From positions 186,001 through 250,000 of the forward strand of contig NZ_WNKW01000001.1 in assembly GCF_009720775.1 (NCBI RefSeq): a DNA stretch of 64,000 nucleotides, given 5' to 3'. Positions 16,698 through 27,779 of this stretch are shown here, one piece after another (positions within the stretch are counted from its first letter, which is position 1; each line of letters begins with the position of its first letter). The DNA is from Pseudoduganella danionis. Its GTDB lineage: Bacteria; Pseudomonadota; Gammaproteobacteria; Burkholderiales; Burkholderiaceae_D. The translations under genes were made by a program, and so were the position numbers. The notes under the pieces are model-generated. The model worked only from the letters and a program-made list of their open reading frames with translations. It had not been told where the DNA came from and ran no database searches.

Positions 16698-19016
16698 ATG
16701 GATTCGTCCTCCGAGAAAAAAGAAGAGCTCCGTCAGCAATTGCGTCTGGCCGCGCTCGAGTATCACGAGATTCCAACGCCGGGTAAGATCAGCGTTACGC
16801 CCACCAAGCAACTGACTAACCAGCGCGATCTCGCGCTGGCCTATTCGCCTGGCGTGGCGGCACCTTGCGAAGAAATCGTGGTCGATCCGGCCAATTCCTA
16901 TAAATACACGGCACGCGGCAATCTGGTGGCCGTGATCACCAATGGTACGGCCGTGCTGGGGCTCGGCAATATCGGCCCGCTGGCCGCCAAGCCTGTGATG
17001 GAAGGCAAGGGCGTGCTGTTCAAGAAGTTCGCCGGCATCGACGTGTTCGACATCGAAATCAGCGAATCCGATCCGGATAAACTGGTGGACATCATCGCTT
17101 CGCTGGAACCGACCTTCGGCGGTGTGAATCTGGAAGATATCAAGGCGCCCGAGTGCTTCTACATCGAACGCCAGTTGCGCGAGCGCATGAAGATCCCGGT
17201 CTTCCATGATGACCAGCACGGTACGGCAATTATCGTCGGTGCGGCCATCATGAACGGCATCCAGTACGTCGGCAAAGATATCAAGAACTGCAAACTGGTG
17301 GTGTCCGGTGCGGGTGCGGCAGCGCTGGCCTGTCTGGACCTGATCGTTGATCTGGGCTTCCCGCTGGAAAACATCTTCGTCACCGATCTGGCCGGCGTGG
17401 TCTACAAAGGCCGTACCGAGCTGATGGACCCTGACAAGGAACGCTTCGCGCGCGAAACTTCGGCGCGCAGCCTCGGCGAAGTAATCCACGATGCCGACAT
17501 CTTCCTCGGTCTGTCCGCCGGCGGCGTGCTGAAACAGGATATGGTTCGTGCCATGGCCGCCAAGCCGCTGATTCTGGCGCTGGCCAACCCGAATCCGGAA
17601 ATCCTGCCGGAAGACGTGCGCGCCGTGCGCGACGACGCCGTGATCTGCACGGGCCGTTCGGACTATCCGAACCAGGTCAACAACGTGCTGTGCTTCCCTT
17701 ACATCTTCCGTGGTGCGCTCGATTGCGGCGCCACCACCATCACGCGCGAAATGGAAATCGCCGTGGTGCACGCGATTGCCGAACTGGCGCACGCCGAGCA
17801 GTCCGACATCGTTGCCACCACCTATGGCGTGAGCAATCTGTCGTTCGGTCCGGAATACCTGATTCCTATGCCGTTCGATCCGCGTCTGCTGATCAAGATC
17901 GCGCCGGCCGTGGCCAAGGCAGCAGAAGATTCGGGCGTGGCTACCCGTCCTATCAAGGACCTGCAAGCCTATGCTGACAGCCTGCAGCAGTTCGTCTACC
18001 GCAGCGGTACTTTCATGAAGCCGCTGTTCCAGCTGGCCAAGAAGACGCCGAGCGATCTGAAACGCATCGTCTACGCCGAGGGCGAAGAAGAGCGCGTGCT
18101 GCGCGCGGTACAGGTGGTGGTCGATGAAAAACTGGCCCGTCCGATTCTGGTCGGTCGTCCGGCCGTGCTGGAAACGCGCATTGCCAAGTTCGGCCTGCGC
18201 CTCAAGCAGGGTATCGATTACGATGTGATCAACCCCGACCACGACGAGCGCTATCGCGATTACTGGCAGTCGTATTACGAACTGACGGCACGCAAGGGCG
18301 TGACGCAGGAATACGCCAAGCTGGAAATGCGCCGCCGTCATACCCTGATCGGGTCCATGATGATCAAGAAGGGCGATGCCGATGGCATGATCTGCGGCAC
18401 CTTTGGCACCACCCAGTTGCATCTGCACTACATCGATCAGGTGCTCGGCAAGCGCGAAGGCGCTTGCGTGTATGCGGCCATGAATGTGCTGATCATGCCC
18501 GAGCGCCAGTTGGCCATGGTGGACACCCACGTCAACGAGAATCCGAACGCCAAGGAACTGGCCGCGATTACCGTGATGGCAGCGGACGAAATGCGCCGCT
18601 TCGGCCTGTCGCCACGCGCGGCCCTGCTGTCGCACTCCAACTTCGGTTCGTCCAATAGCGAGTCGGCACAGAAGATGCGCGCGGCCCTGCAACTGGTCAA
18701 GGAACTCGATCCGGCGCTGGAAGTGGATGGCGAAATGCACGGCGATACGGCACTCGATTCCAAGCTGCGCAATGCCATCATGCCGCACTCGGAACTCAAG
18801 GGTGACGCCAATCTGCTGGTGATGCCTAACATCGATGCGGCCAATATCGCCTACAACCTGGTGAAAACGGCAGCCGGCAACGGTATCGCCATCGGCCCTA
18901 TCCTGCTCGGCTGCGCCAAGCCGGTGCACATCCTGACGCCGTCGGCCACGGTGCGCCGTATCGTCAACATGACGGCACTGTGCGTGGTGGATGCGGTCGC
19001 CCAGCGCAAGGCCTGA
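16698..19016 (+). CDS. maeB: NADP-dependent malic enzyme with phosphotransacetylase-like C-terminal domain
   Basis: A 772-residue enzyme that decarboxylates malate to pyruvate with NADP. Residues 1-430 are the malic enzyme part: [41 protein letters not shown] and [15 protein letters not shown] (nucleotide fold). Residues about 440-772 are a phosphate acetyltransferase-like domain ([28 protein letters not shown]), which in MaeB proteins is regulatory, binding acetyl-CoA. An AGGAAGG site precedes the ATG. It is monocistronic with a strong terminator. Confidence 0.95.
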   Translation: MDSSSEKKEELRQQLRLAALEYHEIPTPGKISVTPTKQLTNQRDLALAYSPGVAAPCEEIVVDPANSYKYTARGNLVAVITNGTAVLGLGNIGPLAAKPVMEGKGVLFKKFAGIDVFDIEISESDPDKLVDIIASLEPTFGGVNLEDIKAPECFYIERQLRERMKIPVFHDDQHGTAIIVGAAIMNGIQYVGKDIKNCKLVVSGAGAAALACLDLIVDLGFPLENIFVTDLAGVVYKGRTELMDPDKERFARETSARSLGEVIHDADIFLGLSAGGVLKQDMVRAMAAKPLILALANPNPEILPEDVRAVRDDAVICTGRSDYPNQVNNVLCFPYIFRGALDCGATTITREMEIAVVHAIAELAHAEQSDIVATTYGVSNLSFGPEYLIPMPFDPRLLIKIAPAVAKAAEDSGVATRPIKDLQAYADSLQQFVYRSGTFMKPLFQLAKKTPSDLKRIVYAEGEEERVLRAVQVVVDEKLARPILVGRPAVLETRIAKFGLRLKQGIDYDVINPDHDERYRDYWQSYYELTARKGVTQEYAKLEMRRRHTLIGSMMIKKGDADGMICGTFGTTQLHLHYIDQVLGKREGACVYAAMNVLIMPERQLAMVDTHVNENPNAKELAAITVMAADEMRRFGLSPRAALLSHSNFGSSNSESAQKMRAALQLVKELDPALEVDGEMHGDTALDSKLRNAIMPHSELKGDANLLVMPNIDAANIAYNLVKTAAGNGIAIGPILLGCAKPVHILTPSATVRRIVNMTALCVVDAVAQRKA

Positions 19017-19049
19017 ACGCTAGCGATTGTTGTGCCGAGGTAAATAATC

Positions 19050-19086
19050 AGGCCGGTTCGGTGACGAGCCGGCCTTTTTGTTTTTG
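19050..19086 (+). terminator. Rho-independent terminator of maeB
   Basis: An 11 bp stem (AGGCCGGTTCG with CGAGCCGGCCT, one T-G wobble) on a GTGA loop, followed by a T-rich tract broken by one G. It lies 33 bp after the maeB stop. Confidence 0.9.
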
Positions 19087-19199
19087 TTACTTGTTTGATA
19101 TGCCTTAGGTAACAAGTTGTAAGTAATGTAATGACATATTTGGTGAGAAGTGTGCCCTAAGTGGTCTGTTACAATAGTCGGCTATACAGCCTCAGATGA

Positions 19200-20261
<1,062 letters not shown>

Positions 20262-20271
20262 GGACCGCACC

Positions 20272-21174
20272 ATGACGATGGAAGGCGCCGGCAAGCGCGC
20301 CCTGATTACCGGGCTGTCCGGCTTCACCGGGCACTACGTCGCCGAGGAATTGCGGGCCGCCGGCTATCAGGTCTACGGCACGGTCACGCCGGGACGTACC
20401 GCCGCAGAGGGCGAGTTTTCTGTCGATCTGAATGACCGCGCCGCGCTGGCGCAGGTGGTGCAGCAGGTGCAGCCCGACGTGGTAGTGCATCTGGCAGCGA
20501 TTGCTTTCGTCGCGCATGGCGATGTCGAGCAGATCTATCGCGTCAACGTCATGGGGACGCGCAATCTGCTGGAAGCACTGGCGGCCCAGCCGCACCAGCC
20601 GTCGGCAGTGCTGCTGGCTTCTAGCGCGAATATCTACGGTAATACCGATGTGGGCGTGATCGATGAATCCGTGCCTGCCGCACCGGCCAATGACTACGCC
20701 GTCAGCAAGCTGTCGATGGAATACATGGCGCGGCTGTGGCAGGACAAGCTGCCGCTGATTTTCGTGCGTCCGTTTAACTATACCGGCGTAGGCCAGCAGG
20801 AAAACTTCCTGCTGCCGAAAATCGTCGGACACTTCCGCCGTCAGGCGCGCGAAATCGAACTGGGCAACCTGCACGTGTGGCGCGACTTTTCCGATGTGCG
20901 CATGGTGGCGCGTAGCTATCGCCGCCTGCTGGCCGCAGCGCCAGTGGGCCAGACTTTCAATGTCTGTTCGGGGCAGGGCTGGTCGCTGGGCGAAGTGCTG
21001 GACATGATGGGCGAGATCGCCGGTTATAAAATCAATGTGCGGGTCAATCCCGCTTTCGTGCGTGCCAATGAAGTGGTGCGGCTGGTGGGCGATAATGCCC
21101 GCCTGAGCGCGGCCATCGGCGCGCTGGAGCCGGTGCCGCTGGCCGATACCCTGCGCTGGATGTACACGGCGTGA
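20272..21174 (+). CDS. rmd: GDP-6-deoxy-D-mannose reductase
   Basis: A 300-residue SDR enzyme that reduces the Gmd product to GDP-D-rhamnose. ALITGLSGFTGHYVAEEL is the NAD(P)-binding loop, HLAAIAFVAHGDVEQIYRVN the Rmd-type segment, and NDYAVSKLSMEY holds the catalytic Y and K. RPFNYTGVGQQENFLLPKIV matches the substrate region. It lies 10 bp after gmd and its TGA overlaps the GTG start of the next gene. Together with Gmd it supplies the precursor of D-rhamnan-type surface sugars. Confidence 0.92.
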   Translation: MTMEGAGKRALITGLSGFTGHYVAEELRAAGYQVYGTVTPGRTAAEGEFSVDLNDRAALAQVVQQVQPDVVVHLAAIAFVAHGDVEQIYRVNVMGTRNLLEALAAQPHQPSAVLLASSANIYGNTDVGVIDESVPAAPANDYAVSKLSMEYMARLWQDKLPLIFVRPFNYTGVGQQENFLLPKIVGHFRRQAREIELGNLHVWRDFSDVRMVARSYRRLLAAAPVGQTFNVCSGQGWSLGEVLDMMGEIAGYKINVRVNPAFVRANEVVRLVGDNARLSAAIGALEPVPLADTLRWMYTA

Positions 21175-22346
21175 ATGAGCAACTCAAAGCGTCTGGCCTG
21201 CGTGTCGGGCTGTCCACCACGACGGTAGAACCAGCACTGACGGGTGGCCGTCTGGACGGGCTGGGTGTGTATAGCCGCGCCCTGTTGCAGCATTTGCCGG
21301 CAGCCGGCGTGGAAGTGCTGCCTTTTTCGTTTGCGCCACCGGGCGATAAGCCGCGCCTGAAGGTAGGCCGCGCCTTGCCGCTGTCCTTCCCGCTGGCCAC
21401 GCTCGGCGACCTGCTGCTGCCGGCTTCCGTGCATCTGAGCACACTGGCGGCACTCGGGCGTGGCGCCGCGCCGCTGGATATTTTCCACGCTACCGATTAC
21501 CGCATCGTGCGCATGGATTGCCCGGTGGTGGCAACGCTGCATGATGCGCTGCCGATTTCCCATCCCGAGTGGTGCAGTGCCAAGCAGCGCAAGTTGAAAA
21601 ACTGGCTGCAGATCAAGGCGGCGCGCAAGGCGCAACATGTGATTACCGGTTCGCAGTTCTCTATCCGCGAGCTGGTGGAATGCTTCGGCGTGGATGAACA
21701 GCGCATCAGCGTGGTGCCGCATGGCGTACGCGCGGAATGGTTTGATGCGCCTGCTGCCGAGGCTTGCGCCGCCACGCTGCAGCAGTATGGCCTGCGTGCC
21801 GGTTACTTCCTGACGGTGGGTACGCTGCAGCCGCGCAAGAACGTGGGCCGGCTGCTGGAAGCTTATCTGGCCCTGCCGCCTGTGTTGCGTTCGGCGCGCC
21901 AGTTGGTCATCGTCGGTGCGCCGGGCTGGCGCAGCGAAGAACTGGTGGCGCAGATCAAGGCGGCGCAGCAGCGGGGGGAGAACGTCGTCTGGCTCGATCA
22001 GTTGACCGACGACGCCCAGTTGCAGCAGCTTTACGCGAGCGCGGGTGCGTTTATTTTTCCGACCCTGCACGAAGGCTTCGGCCTGCCCTTGCTGGAAGCC
22101 TTTGCCAGCGGCGTGCCGGTGGCCTGCTCTGGCACCACCTCGCTGCCGGAAGTGGCGCAGGGGGCCGCACTCGAATTCGATCCGCTTTCCGTGGGCGAAA
22201 TCAGCAATGCGATGACCACGCTGGTGCGCGATGATGCCACCCGCAATCGCTGCATCGCTGCGGGCCGGCGGCGTGCGCTGGAGCTGACCTGGGATGTGGC
22301 AGCACGCCGCACGGTCGCCGTGTATCAGCAAGTACTTAACCGATAA
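21171..22346 (+). CDS. Glycosyltransferase family 4 (probable rhamnosyltransferase, WbpY-like)
   Basis: A 391-residue GT-B fold glycosyltransferase. The N-terminal half has LSTTTVEPALTGGRLDGLGVYSR-type acceptor-side segments; the C-terminal half has YFLTVGTLQPRKNVGRLLEAY and FIFPTLHEGFGLPLLEAFASG with the EX7E pair of GT4 enzymes. It starts with GTG at 21171, overlapping the rmd stop, so translation is coupled. In Pseudomonas, gmd and rmd travel with WbpX, WbpY and WbpZ, which build D-rhamnan. By context this enzyme probably transfers rhamnose, but linkage and acceptor are unknown. Confidence 0.85.
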   Translation: MNEQLKASGLRVGLSTTTVEPALTGGRLDGLGVYSRALLQHLPAAGVEVLPFSFAPPGDKPRLKVGRALPLSFPLATLGDLLLPASVHLSTLAALGRGAAPLDIFHATDYRIVRMDCPVVATLHDALPISHPEWCSAKQRKLKNWLQIKAARKAQHVITGSQFSIRELVECFGVDEQRISVVPHGVRAEWFDAPAAEACAATLQQYGLRAGYFLTVGTLQPRKNVGRLLEAYLALPPVLRSARQLVIVGAPGWRSEELVAQIKAAQQRGENVVWLDQLTDDAQLQQLYASAGAFIFPTLHEGFGLPLLEAFASGVPVACSGTTSLPEVAQGAALEFDPLSVGEISNAMTTLVRDDATRNRCIAAGRRRALELTWDVAARRTVAVYQQVLNR

Positions 22347-22352
22347 TCTGCC

Positions 22353-23474
22353 ATGCGCGTACTGCATTTTTACAAGACCTACTACCCCGACACCTGGGGT
22401 GGCATCGAGCAGGTGATCCGCCAGCTCTGCGTAGGCACGGGCCGGCTTGGCATCGACAACGAAGTGCTGACGCTGACCCGCGATAGCGGCCCGCGCCAGA
22501 TGGAAATCGAAGGCCATATGGTGCACCGCATGCCGCTGGCTTTTGAAATTGCCTCGACCGGCTTTTCGTTTGCGGCGATCCGTCAGCTAGCGCGGCTGGC
22601 GCGTGAAGCGGATGTGATCCACTACCACTTTCCGTGGCCTTTCATGGATCTGGCCCACTTCATGGCGCGCATCAAGAAGCCCAGTCTGGTGACCTACCAT
22701 TCGGACATCGTACGGCAGAAAAATCTGCTGCGCGTGTATGGCCCGCTGAAACGCCAGTTCCTGCGCGATGTCGATGTCATCGTTGCCACCTCGCCTAATT
22801 ACATGGCTTCTTCACCCGTGCTGAAGCGCTTCCAGCACAAAACCCGCACCATCACCTACGGGCTGGATAAGAGCATCTATCCGCGCCCGTCGGAGAGCGT
22901 CAAGCAGCAGTGGCGCGCGCGCTGCGGCGAGCGTTTCTTCCTGTTCGTCGGTGTGCTGCGTTACTACAAGGGCCTGCACATCCTGCTCGATGCAATGGTC
23001 AATCTGGATTATCCGGTGGTAATCGTGGGTGCCGGTCCGATCGAACAGGAACTCAAGCAGCATGCCGAGCGACTGGGCCTGACTCATGTGCTGTTTGTCG
23101 GCGCGCTGGAAGAGGAAGACAAGGTGGCGCTGCTGGAACTGAGCTACGCCATGGTGTTCCCATCGCACCTGCGTTCGGAGGCATTCGGTATCTCGCTGCT
23201 GGAAGGCGCCATGTACGGCAAGCCGATGATCTCCAGCGAGATCGGTACGGGCACCACCTATATCAACATCGATAACGAGACCGGGCTGGTAGTGCCGCCC
23301 GACGATGCGCAGGCGCTGGGGGCCGCCATGCGCACGCTGTGGGAGCACCCTGAGCGCGCGGCCGAAATGGGCCGGCGTGCCGAAGCGCGCTACTGGGAGC
23401 TGTTCACGGCCGAGACCATGGCGCGCAACTACGCCGCGCTGTACCGCGAACTGGCTGACCAGCCGGCTGCCTGA
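22353..23474 (+). CDS. Glycosyltransferase family 4 (probable rhamnosyltransferase, WbpZ-like)
   Basis: A 373-residue GT4 enzyme. The start MRVLHFYKTYYPDTWGGIEQ is typical of WbpZ-like proteins, with the glycine loop (GG) for nucleotide-sugar binding. DVIHYHFPWPF, TYHSDIVRQK, FLFVGVLRYYKGLHILLDA and FPSHLRSEAFGISLLEGAMYGKP (EX7E) follow. It begins 6 bp after the preceding glycosyltransferase. Its likely job is adding rhamnose to a lipid-linked or O-antigen-like chain. No wzm/wzt exporter gene follows here. Confidence 0.87.
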   Translation: MRVLHFYKTYYPDTWGGIEQVIRQLCVGTGRLGIDNEVLTLTRDSGPRQMEIEGHMVHRMPLAFEIASTGFSFAAIRQLARLAREADVIHYHFPWPFMDLAHFMARIKKPSLVTYHSDIVRQKNLLRVYGPLKRQFLRDVDVIVATSPNYMASSPVLKRFQHKTRTITYGLDKSIYPRPSESVKQQWRARCGERFFLFVGVLRYYKGLHILLDAMVNLDYPVVIVGAGPIEQELKQHAERLGLTHVLFVGALEEEDKVALLELSYAMVFPSHLRSEAFGISLLEGAMYGKPMISSEIGTGTTYINIDNETGLVVPPDDAQALGAAMRTLWEHPERAAEMGRRAEARYWELFTAETMARNYAALYRELADQPAA

Positions 23475-23540
23475 GCGCGGGTCGCCGGCACGCGTCTGGC
23501 GCGGTAAAATAGCCGCACCCCAGAATAGCCGGAGAGTCGC

Positions 23541-24242
23541 GTGCGCTGCCTAGTCATCGAAGACGAGATCGACACCTCGAATTACATCTGCAAAGGCCTG
23601 CGCGATGCGGGCCATAGCGCCAGCGCCTGCGCCAGCGGTGCCGAAGCCAAGGCGCTGGCGCTGGGCAGCGAATGGGACATCGTCATCCTCGACCGCATGC
23701 TGCCCGGCGTGCGCGATGGTCTGTCCATCGTCGAGCAGATGCGCGCGCAAGGCAAGACCACCCCTGTCATCGTCGTCAGTGCGCTCAACTCCATCGAGGC
23801 GCGCGTGGGTGGCCTGCGCGGCGGTGCCGACGACTATCTCTCCAAGCCGTTTGCCTTTTCCGAACTGCTGGCGCGGGTGGAAGCGCTGCAGCGGCGCAGC
23901 GCGCCCGGTGCCGATAGCGCACAGTTGCAGGTGGCCGATCTCAAACTCGATCTGCGTACCCTGCGTGTCACGCGCGGCAACAAGGTGATCGCCCTGCAGC
24001 CGCGTGAATACCGTCTGCTCGAATACCTGATGCGCAACGTGGGGCAGGTGGTGACCCGTACCATGCTGCTGGAATCCGTGTGGGACTATCACTTCGATCC
24101 GCAGACCAATGTGATCGATGTACAGATCAGCCGTCTGCGTGCCAAAGTGGACAAGGACTTCCCTGTGATGCTGATCCATACCTTGCGCGGGGTGGGCTAC
24201 CGCATGGGCGACGGGCCGGAAGCAGGTAGCCCCCTTGAGTAG
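23541..24242 (+). CDS. OmpR/PhoB-family response regulator
   Basis: A 233-residue regulator. The receiver domain (1-118) has the acidic pair E7-D8, phosphate acceptor D51 in VILDRMLPG, and K at YLSKPF. The winged helix domain (about 128-225) has LQPREYRLLEYLMRNVGQVVTR and VIDVQISRLRAKVD. A GTG start follows GGAG. It overlaps the kinase gene by 8 bp. The pair resembles QseB/CzcR-type systems. Its likely targets include the MacAB-like genes downstream, but no direct repeat boxes are evident. Confidence 0.93.
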   Translation: MRCLVIEDEIDTSNYICKGLRDAGHSASACASGAEAKALALGSEWDIVILDRMLPGVRDGLSIVEQMRAQGKTTPVIVVSALNSIEARVGGLRGGADDYLSKPFAFSELLARVEALQRRSAPGADSAQLQVADLKLDLRTLRVTRGNKVIALQPREYRLLEYLMRNVGQVVTRTMLLESVWDYHFDPQTNVIDVQISRLRAKVDKDFPVMLIHTLRGVGYRMGDGPEAGSPLE

Positions 24243-25623
24243 GCTGCGCACCTCGATAGCCATCAAGCTGGTGCTCGGTTATGGCTTGCTGGGTACAGCG
24301 TCGATCGCACTGGTGTCGGGCGTGTTCTATCGCGGCACGGTGGGCGTGCTGGAGCGCGAGAACGATAGCCGGCTGATCGCCCAGTCGGACCGCGTGATGG
24401 CACGTGCCACGGGAAGGCCGCACAAGGTGCTGCTGGCCGAAGTGCGGCGCCAACTGGACGACGGCATCGACAGTGACCGCGAAATTTTCGAACTGGTGGC
24501 GGCCGACGGCCATGGCGAAGTGGGTAATCTGACCAGTTGGCCGGCGCTCTCGCCGGAACGCGAAGACGACAACCAGCAGATCGTCACCTCGGTGGTGATA
24601 CGCGCAGGCTTGCCGACCCGCGCGCGGCTGGTGATGCGCCCGCTCAAGCAGGGCGGCATGCTGATCGTGGGGCGCGATCTGGCCGAACAGGAAGCCGTGC
24701 GCACGGTGATCTGGCATGCCGTGTTGGCCGGTGCCGCCGTTTCGCTGCTGCTGACGGTGGGTGGTGCGCTGTTATTCCGCAGCATGACGGAGCGGCGGCT
24801 GGGGGCGATCCGCCGCACGGCCGCGCAGATCGAAGCGGGCGACCTGAGTTCGCGCATCCCGGTGGCCGGCGACGATGAATTTGCCCTGCTGGGCAGCGAT
24901 ATCAACCGCATGCTGGACCGCATCGAACGGCTGATGGATGGTATCCGCCATGTCTCCAACGCGATTGCTCACGACCTGCGCACGCCGCTGGGGCGTATCC
25001 GCAGCAAGCTCGATGAAGCGCTGCGTCATGAACCGAGCGTGCCGCGCCTGACAGGGGCTGCACATGATGCGATCGAGCATATTGATGACCTGATCCGGCT
25101 GTTCGAACGTCTGCTGCAGATTGCAGAAGCGGAGTCGGGCGTGCGTACCCGTTTGTTCGAGCGGCTGGCGCTGGCGCAGATTGCGCGCGACATGGGCGAG
25201 ATGTACGAAGCCAGTGCCGAGGACCGTGGCGTGACGCTGACGCTGGAACTCGACGATAACGTGCAGGTCGATGGCGACCGCAATCTGCTGGCCAGTGCCG
25301 TGGCCAGCCTGCTCGATAACGCCATCAAATATGCCGGTGCCGGAGCCGAAGTACGCCTCGGCGTGCAACTGTATCAGGGCCGCGCTGCCATCGTGGTGGC
25401 CGATACAGGGCCCGGCATTCCGGCTGCAGAACTGGGCAAGGTAACGCAGCGCTTCTACCGCGTGGACGCCAGCCGCCACCTGCCCGGCAATGGTCTGGGG
25501 CTGGCCATCGTTTCAGCCACGGCGCTGTCGCATGGCGGCGAGCTGCAGCTGGAAGATGGCGCGCCGGGGCTGGTGGCGCGCATCCTGCTGCCGCTGGCGA
25601 CGGTGGCGCTGGCGGCGCGCTGA
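24235..25623 (+). CDS. Sensor histidine kinase
   Basis: A 462-residue membrane kinase. Two membrane segments (about 10-31 and 160-181) flank a periplasmic sensor region. A HAMP domain (about 182-235) leads to the dimerisation helix with H246 in SNAIAHDLRTPLG, the N-box LLDNAIKYA, the D-box ADTGPGIP and the G-box GNGLGLAIVSA. Translation begins at TTG (24235) within the end of the regulator gene. The signal is unknown. It is the cognate kinase of the upstream regulator by overlap. Confidence 0.93.
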   Translation: MSRLRTSIAIKLVLGYGLLGTASIALVSGVFYRGTVGVLERENDSRLIAQSDRVMARATGRPHKVLLAEVRRQLDDGIDSDREIFELVAADGHGEVGNLTSWPALSPEREDDNQQIVTSVVIRAGLPTRARLVMRPLKQGGMLIVGRDLAEQEAVRTVIWHAVLAGAAVSLLLTVGGALLFRSMTERRLGAIRRTAAQIEAGDLSSRIPVAGDDEFALLGSDINRMLDRIERLMDGIRHVSNAIAHDLRTPLGRIRSKLDEALRHEPSVPRLTGAAHDAIEHIDDLIRLFERLLQIAEAESGVRTRLFERLALAQIARDMGEMYEASAEDRGVTLTLELDDNVQVDGDRNLLASAVASLLDNAIKYAGAGAEVRLGVQLYQGRAAIVVADTGPGIPAAELGKVTQRFYRVDASRHLPGNGLGLAIVSATALSHGGELQLEDGAPGLVARILLPLATVALAAR

Positions 25624-25783
25624 GGCACAGCTGCGACGTTCGCCCGCCGAAGTTGGTCTGCTAATGCCTGCCGGTGCGGCCGCATGACGGCCATTCTGGT
25701 GGATTGCATTTATGGCAAAATTCATGAATACTCTGGCTGTTGATCCGCATATCGACGGATCTCGCTCAGGGATAAATGCAACG

Positions 25784-27037
25784 ATGGCTTTTCTGACCAA
25801 GAAAAAGATCGTGCTGGCCGTCGGCCTGCTGATCGTGGCCGGCGCAACGTCGGCCTGGTATGCCCGCTCCAAACCTGCTGTCGTCGAGGCGCCGCGCTTC
25901 CGCACCGCGCCTGTCGACCGTGGCACCATCACCCAGACTGTGACAGCCACCGGCACCATCAATCCGGTGGCGCTGATTAATATCGGCTCGCAGGTATCGG
26001 GCACGGTGAGTGAACTGAAGGCGGATTTCAACGACCACGTGAAAAAAGGTCAGGTGCTGCTGAAACTGGACCCGACCATTTTCAACGCCGTGATCGCCCA
26101 GAGCGAAGCGCAACTGGCATCGGCACGGGCCAATCTGCGGCTGGCGCAGGCTACCTTCCAGCGTAACCAGACGCTGGTAGCGCAAAGCTTTATGTCCTCG
26201 CTGACGCTGGACCAGTCGCGCCGCGAAGTGGATGTGGCGCAGGCCAATGTGCAGCTAGCGCAGGCCCAACTGGCAAGGGCGCAGGCCGATCTGAATAACT
26301 CGGTGATCCGCTCACCGATCGACGGCGTAATCATCAAGCGTACCGTCGATCTGGGCCAGACTGTGGCAGCATCGTTCACCACGCCGACGTTGTTCCAGAT
26401 CGCGCGCGATCTGACCAAGATGCAGATCGACACCAGCGTCTCCGAAGCCGATGTGGGCGCGCTGAAGGAGGGCCAGCAGGCCCGCTTCGTGGTGGACGCC
26501 TATCCGGACAAGGAGTTCGACGCGCGCATGCGCCAGTTCCGTCTGGCCGCCAATGTGGTGCAGAACGTGGTGACCTACAACGTGGTGCTGGACGTGGACA
26601 ATAATGAAGAGCTGCTCAAGCCCGGCATGACGGCGCAGGTGCGGCTGCTGGTGGGCAACCGCCAGCAGGTGCTGCGCATACCGACGGCCGCGCTGCGCTT
26701 CCGCCTGAGCGACGAGGAAATCGAAAAGCAGAAGCAGAAAGCCAAGGCGCAGGCCAGCGCGAGTGCTTCGGCCAGCGCTGCAGCTTCGGCTTCTGCGGCG
26801 GCCGGCAAGGCTGGCGAGAGCGTGGCAGCGCAGGAAGATGATGCCGCCTTCCGCAGCAAGGGCGAACTCTCGCGCACCTTCAAGATTTATACGCTGGACG
26901 ACAAGAACCAGCCGGTGGCGAAAGATATCCGTATCGGCCTGTCCAATTTCCGCTATACCGAAGTGGTGGGCGGTGAACTCAAGCAGGGCGACAAGGTGGT
27001 CACCCGCGCCATCAACGAGAAATCGGGTGAGCTGTGA
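25784..27037 (+). CDS. Periplasmic adaptor (membrane fusion) subunit, MacA-like
   Basis: A 417-residue protein anchored by an N-terminal hydrophobic segment (KKKIVLAVGLLIVAG). It has the split lipoyl/barrel-sandwich domain (TGTINPVALINIGSQVSGTV and SVIRSPIDGVIIKRTVDLGQ) around a coiled-coil hairpin (about 100-170), then beta-barrel and membrane-proximal domains. It should bridge the ABC permease to an outer-membrane channel. A Ser/Ala-rich insert with a Lys/Gln helix lies at about residues 315-355, unusual for MacA. An in-frame ATG at 25712 would add 24 residues not typical of the family; either is possible. Its end overlaps the next gene by 4 bp. Confidence 0.9.
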   Translation: MAFLTKKKIVLAVGLLIVAGATSAWYARSKPAVVEAPRFRTAPVDRGTITQTVTATGTINPVALINIGSQVSGTVSELKADFNDHVKKGQVLLKLDPTIFNAVIAQSEAQLASARANLRLAQATFQRNQTLVAQSFMSSLTLDQSRREVDVAQANVQLAQAQLARAQADLNNSVIRSPIDGVIIKRTVDLGQTVAASFTTPTLFQIARDLTKMQIDTSVSEADVGALKEGQQARFVVDAYPDKEFDARMRQFRLAANVVQNVVTYNVVLDVDNNEELLKPGMTAQVRLLVGNRQQVLRIPTAALRFRLSDEEIEKQKQKAKAQASASASASAAASASAAAGKAGESVAAQEDDAAFRSKGELSRTFKIYTLDDKNQPVAKDIRIGLSNFRYTEVVGGELKQGDKVVTRAINEKSGEL

Positions 27038-27774
27038 CAGCGCCGCTGCTGATCGACATCCGTCAGGTCACCAAGAGCTACCACTCGGGCAACGTTGAAA
27101 CGCAGGTGCTGTTCGGGATAGATCTGGCCGTGCCGCGCGGCGATTTCGTCGCCGTGATGGGGCAGTCCGGTTCCGGCAAATCGACGCTGATGAATATTTT
27201 CGGCTGCCTCGATCAGGCCAGCGGCGGCAGCTATTGCCTCGATGGCGTGGATACGCTGACGCTGTCGCGTGCCGAGCTGGCCACCATCCGTAACCGCACC
27301 ATCGGTTTCGTGTTCCAGAGCTTTAATCTGATCAAGCGCATGAGCGTGGCCGAGAACGTGGCGCTGCCGCTGATCTATGCCGGCGTGTCGCGCTCCAAAG
27401 CGCATGCCAAGGCGTTGCTGGAACTGGAGCGCGTAGGGCTGAAGGATTACGCCAAACGCACACCCAACCAGTTATCGGGCGGCCAGCAGCAGCGCGTGGC
27501 GATTGCGCGCGCGCTGGTGGGCGATCCGCCGCTGATCCTGGCGGACGAGCCGACCGGCAACCTCGATACCCAGACCAGCATAGACATCATGCGCTCGTTC
27601 CAGCAGCTGAATGAACAGCGCGGCATTACCATCCTGCTGGTGACGCACGAGCCGGACATTGCCGCCTACGCCAAGCGCCTGATGCGCCTCAAAGACGGCC
27701 GTGTGCTGTACGACGGGCCGGCCGCGGAAGGCCTGCGTCAGCTAGCCGCCAGCCACGAAGCCATAACGGTATAA
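27034..27774 (+). CDS. ABC transporter ATP-binding protein (MacB/LolD type)
   Basis: A 246-residue ATPase. Walker [10 protein letters not shown], the Q-loop in [14 protein letters not shown], signature LSGGQQQR, Walker [13 protein letters not shown] and the switch H in VTHEPD are all intact. The DEPTGNLD wording and the MacA and FtsX-type neighbours put it in the MacB/LolD group, which drives mechanotransmission rather than classic transport. It starts at GTG (27034), coupled to the adaptor gene. In E. coli MacB the ATPase is fused to the permease; here they are separate. Confidence 0.94.
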   Translation: MTAPLLIDIRQVTKSYHSGNVETQVLFGIDLAVPRGDFVAVMGQSGSGKSTLMNIFGCLDQASGGSYCLDGVDTLTLSRAELATIRNRTIGFVFQSFNLIKRMSVAENVALPLIYAGVSRSKAHAKALLELERVGLKDYAKRTPNQLSGGQQQRVAIARALVGDPPLILADEPTGNLDTQTSIDIMRSFQQLNEQRGITILLVTHEPDIAAYAKRLMRLKDGRVLYDGPAAEGLRQLAASHEAITV

Positions 27775-27779
27775 ATCTT

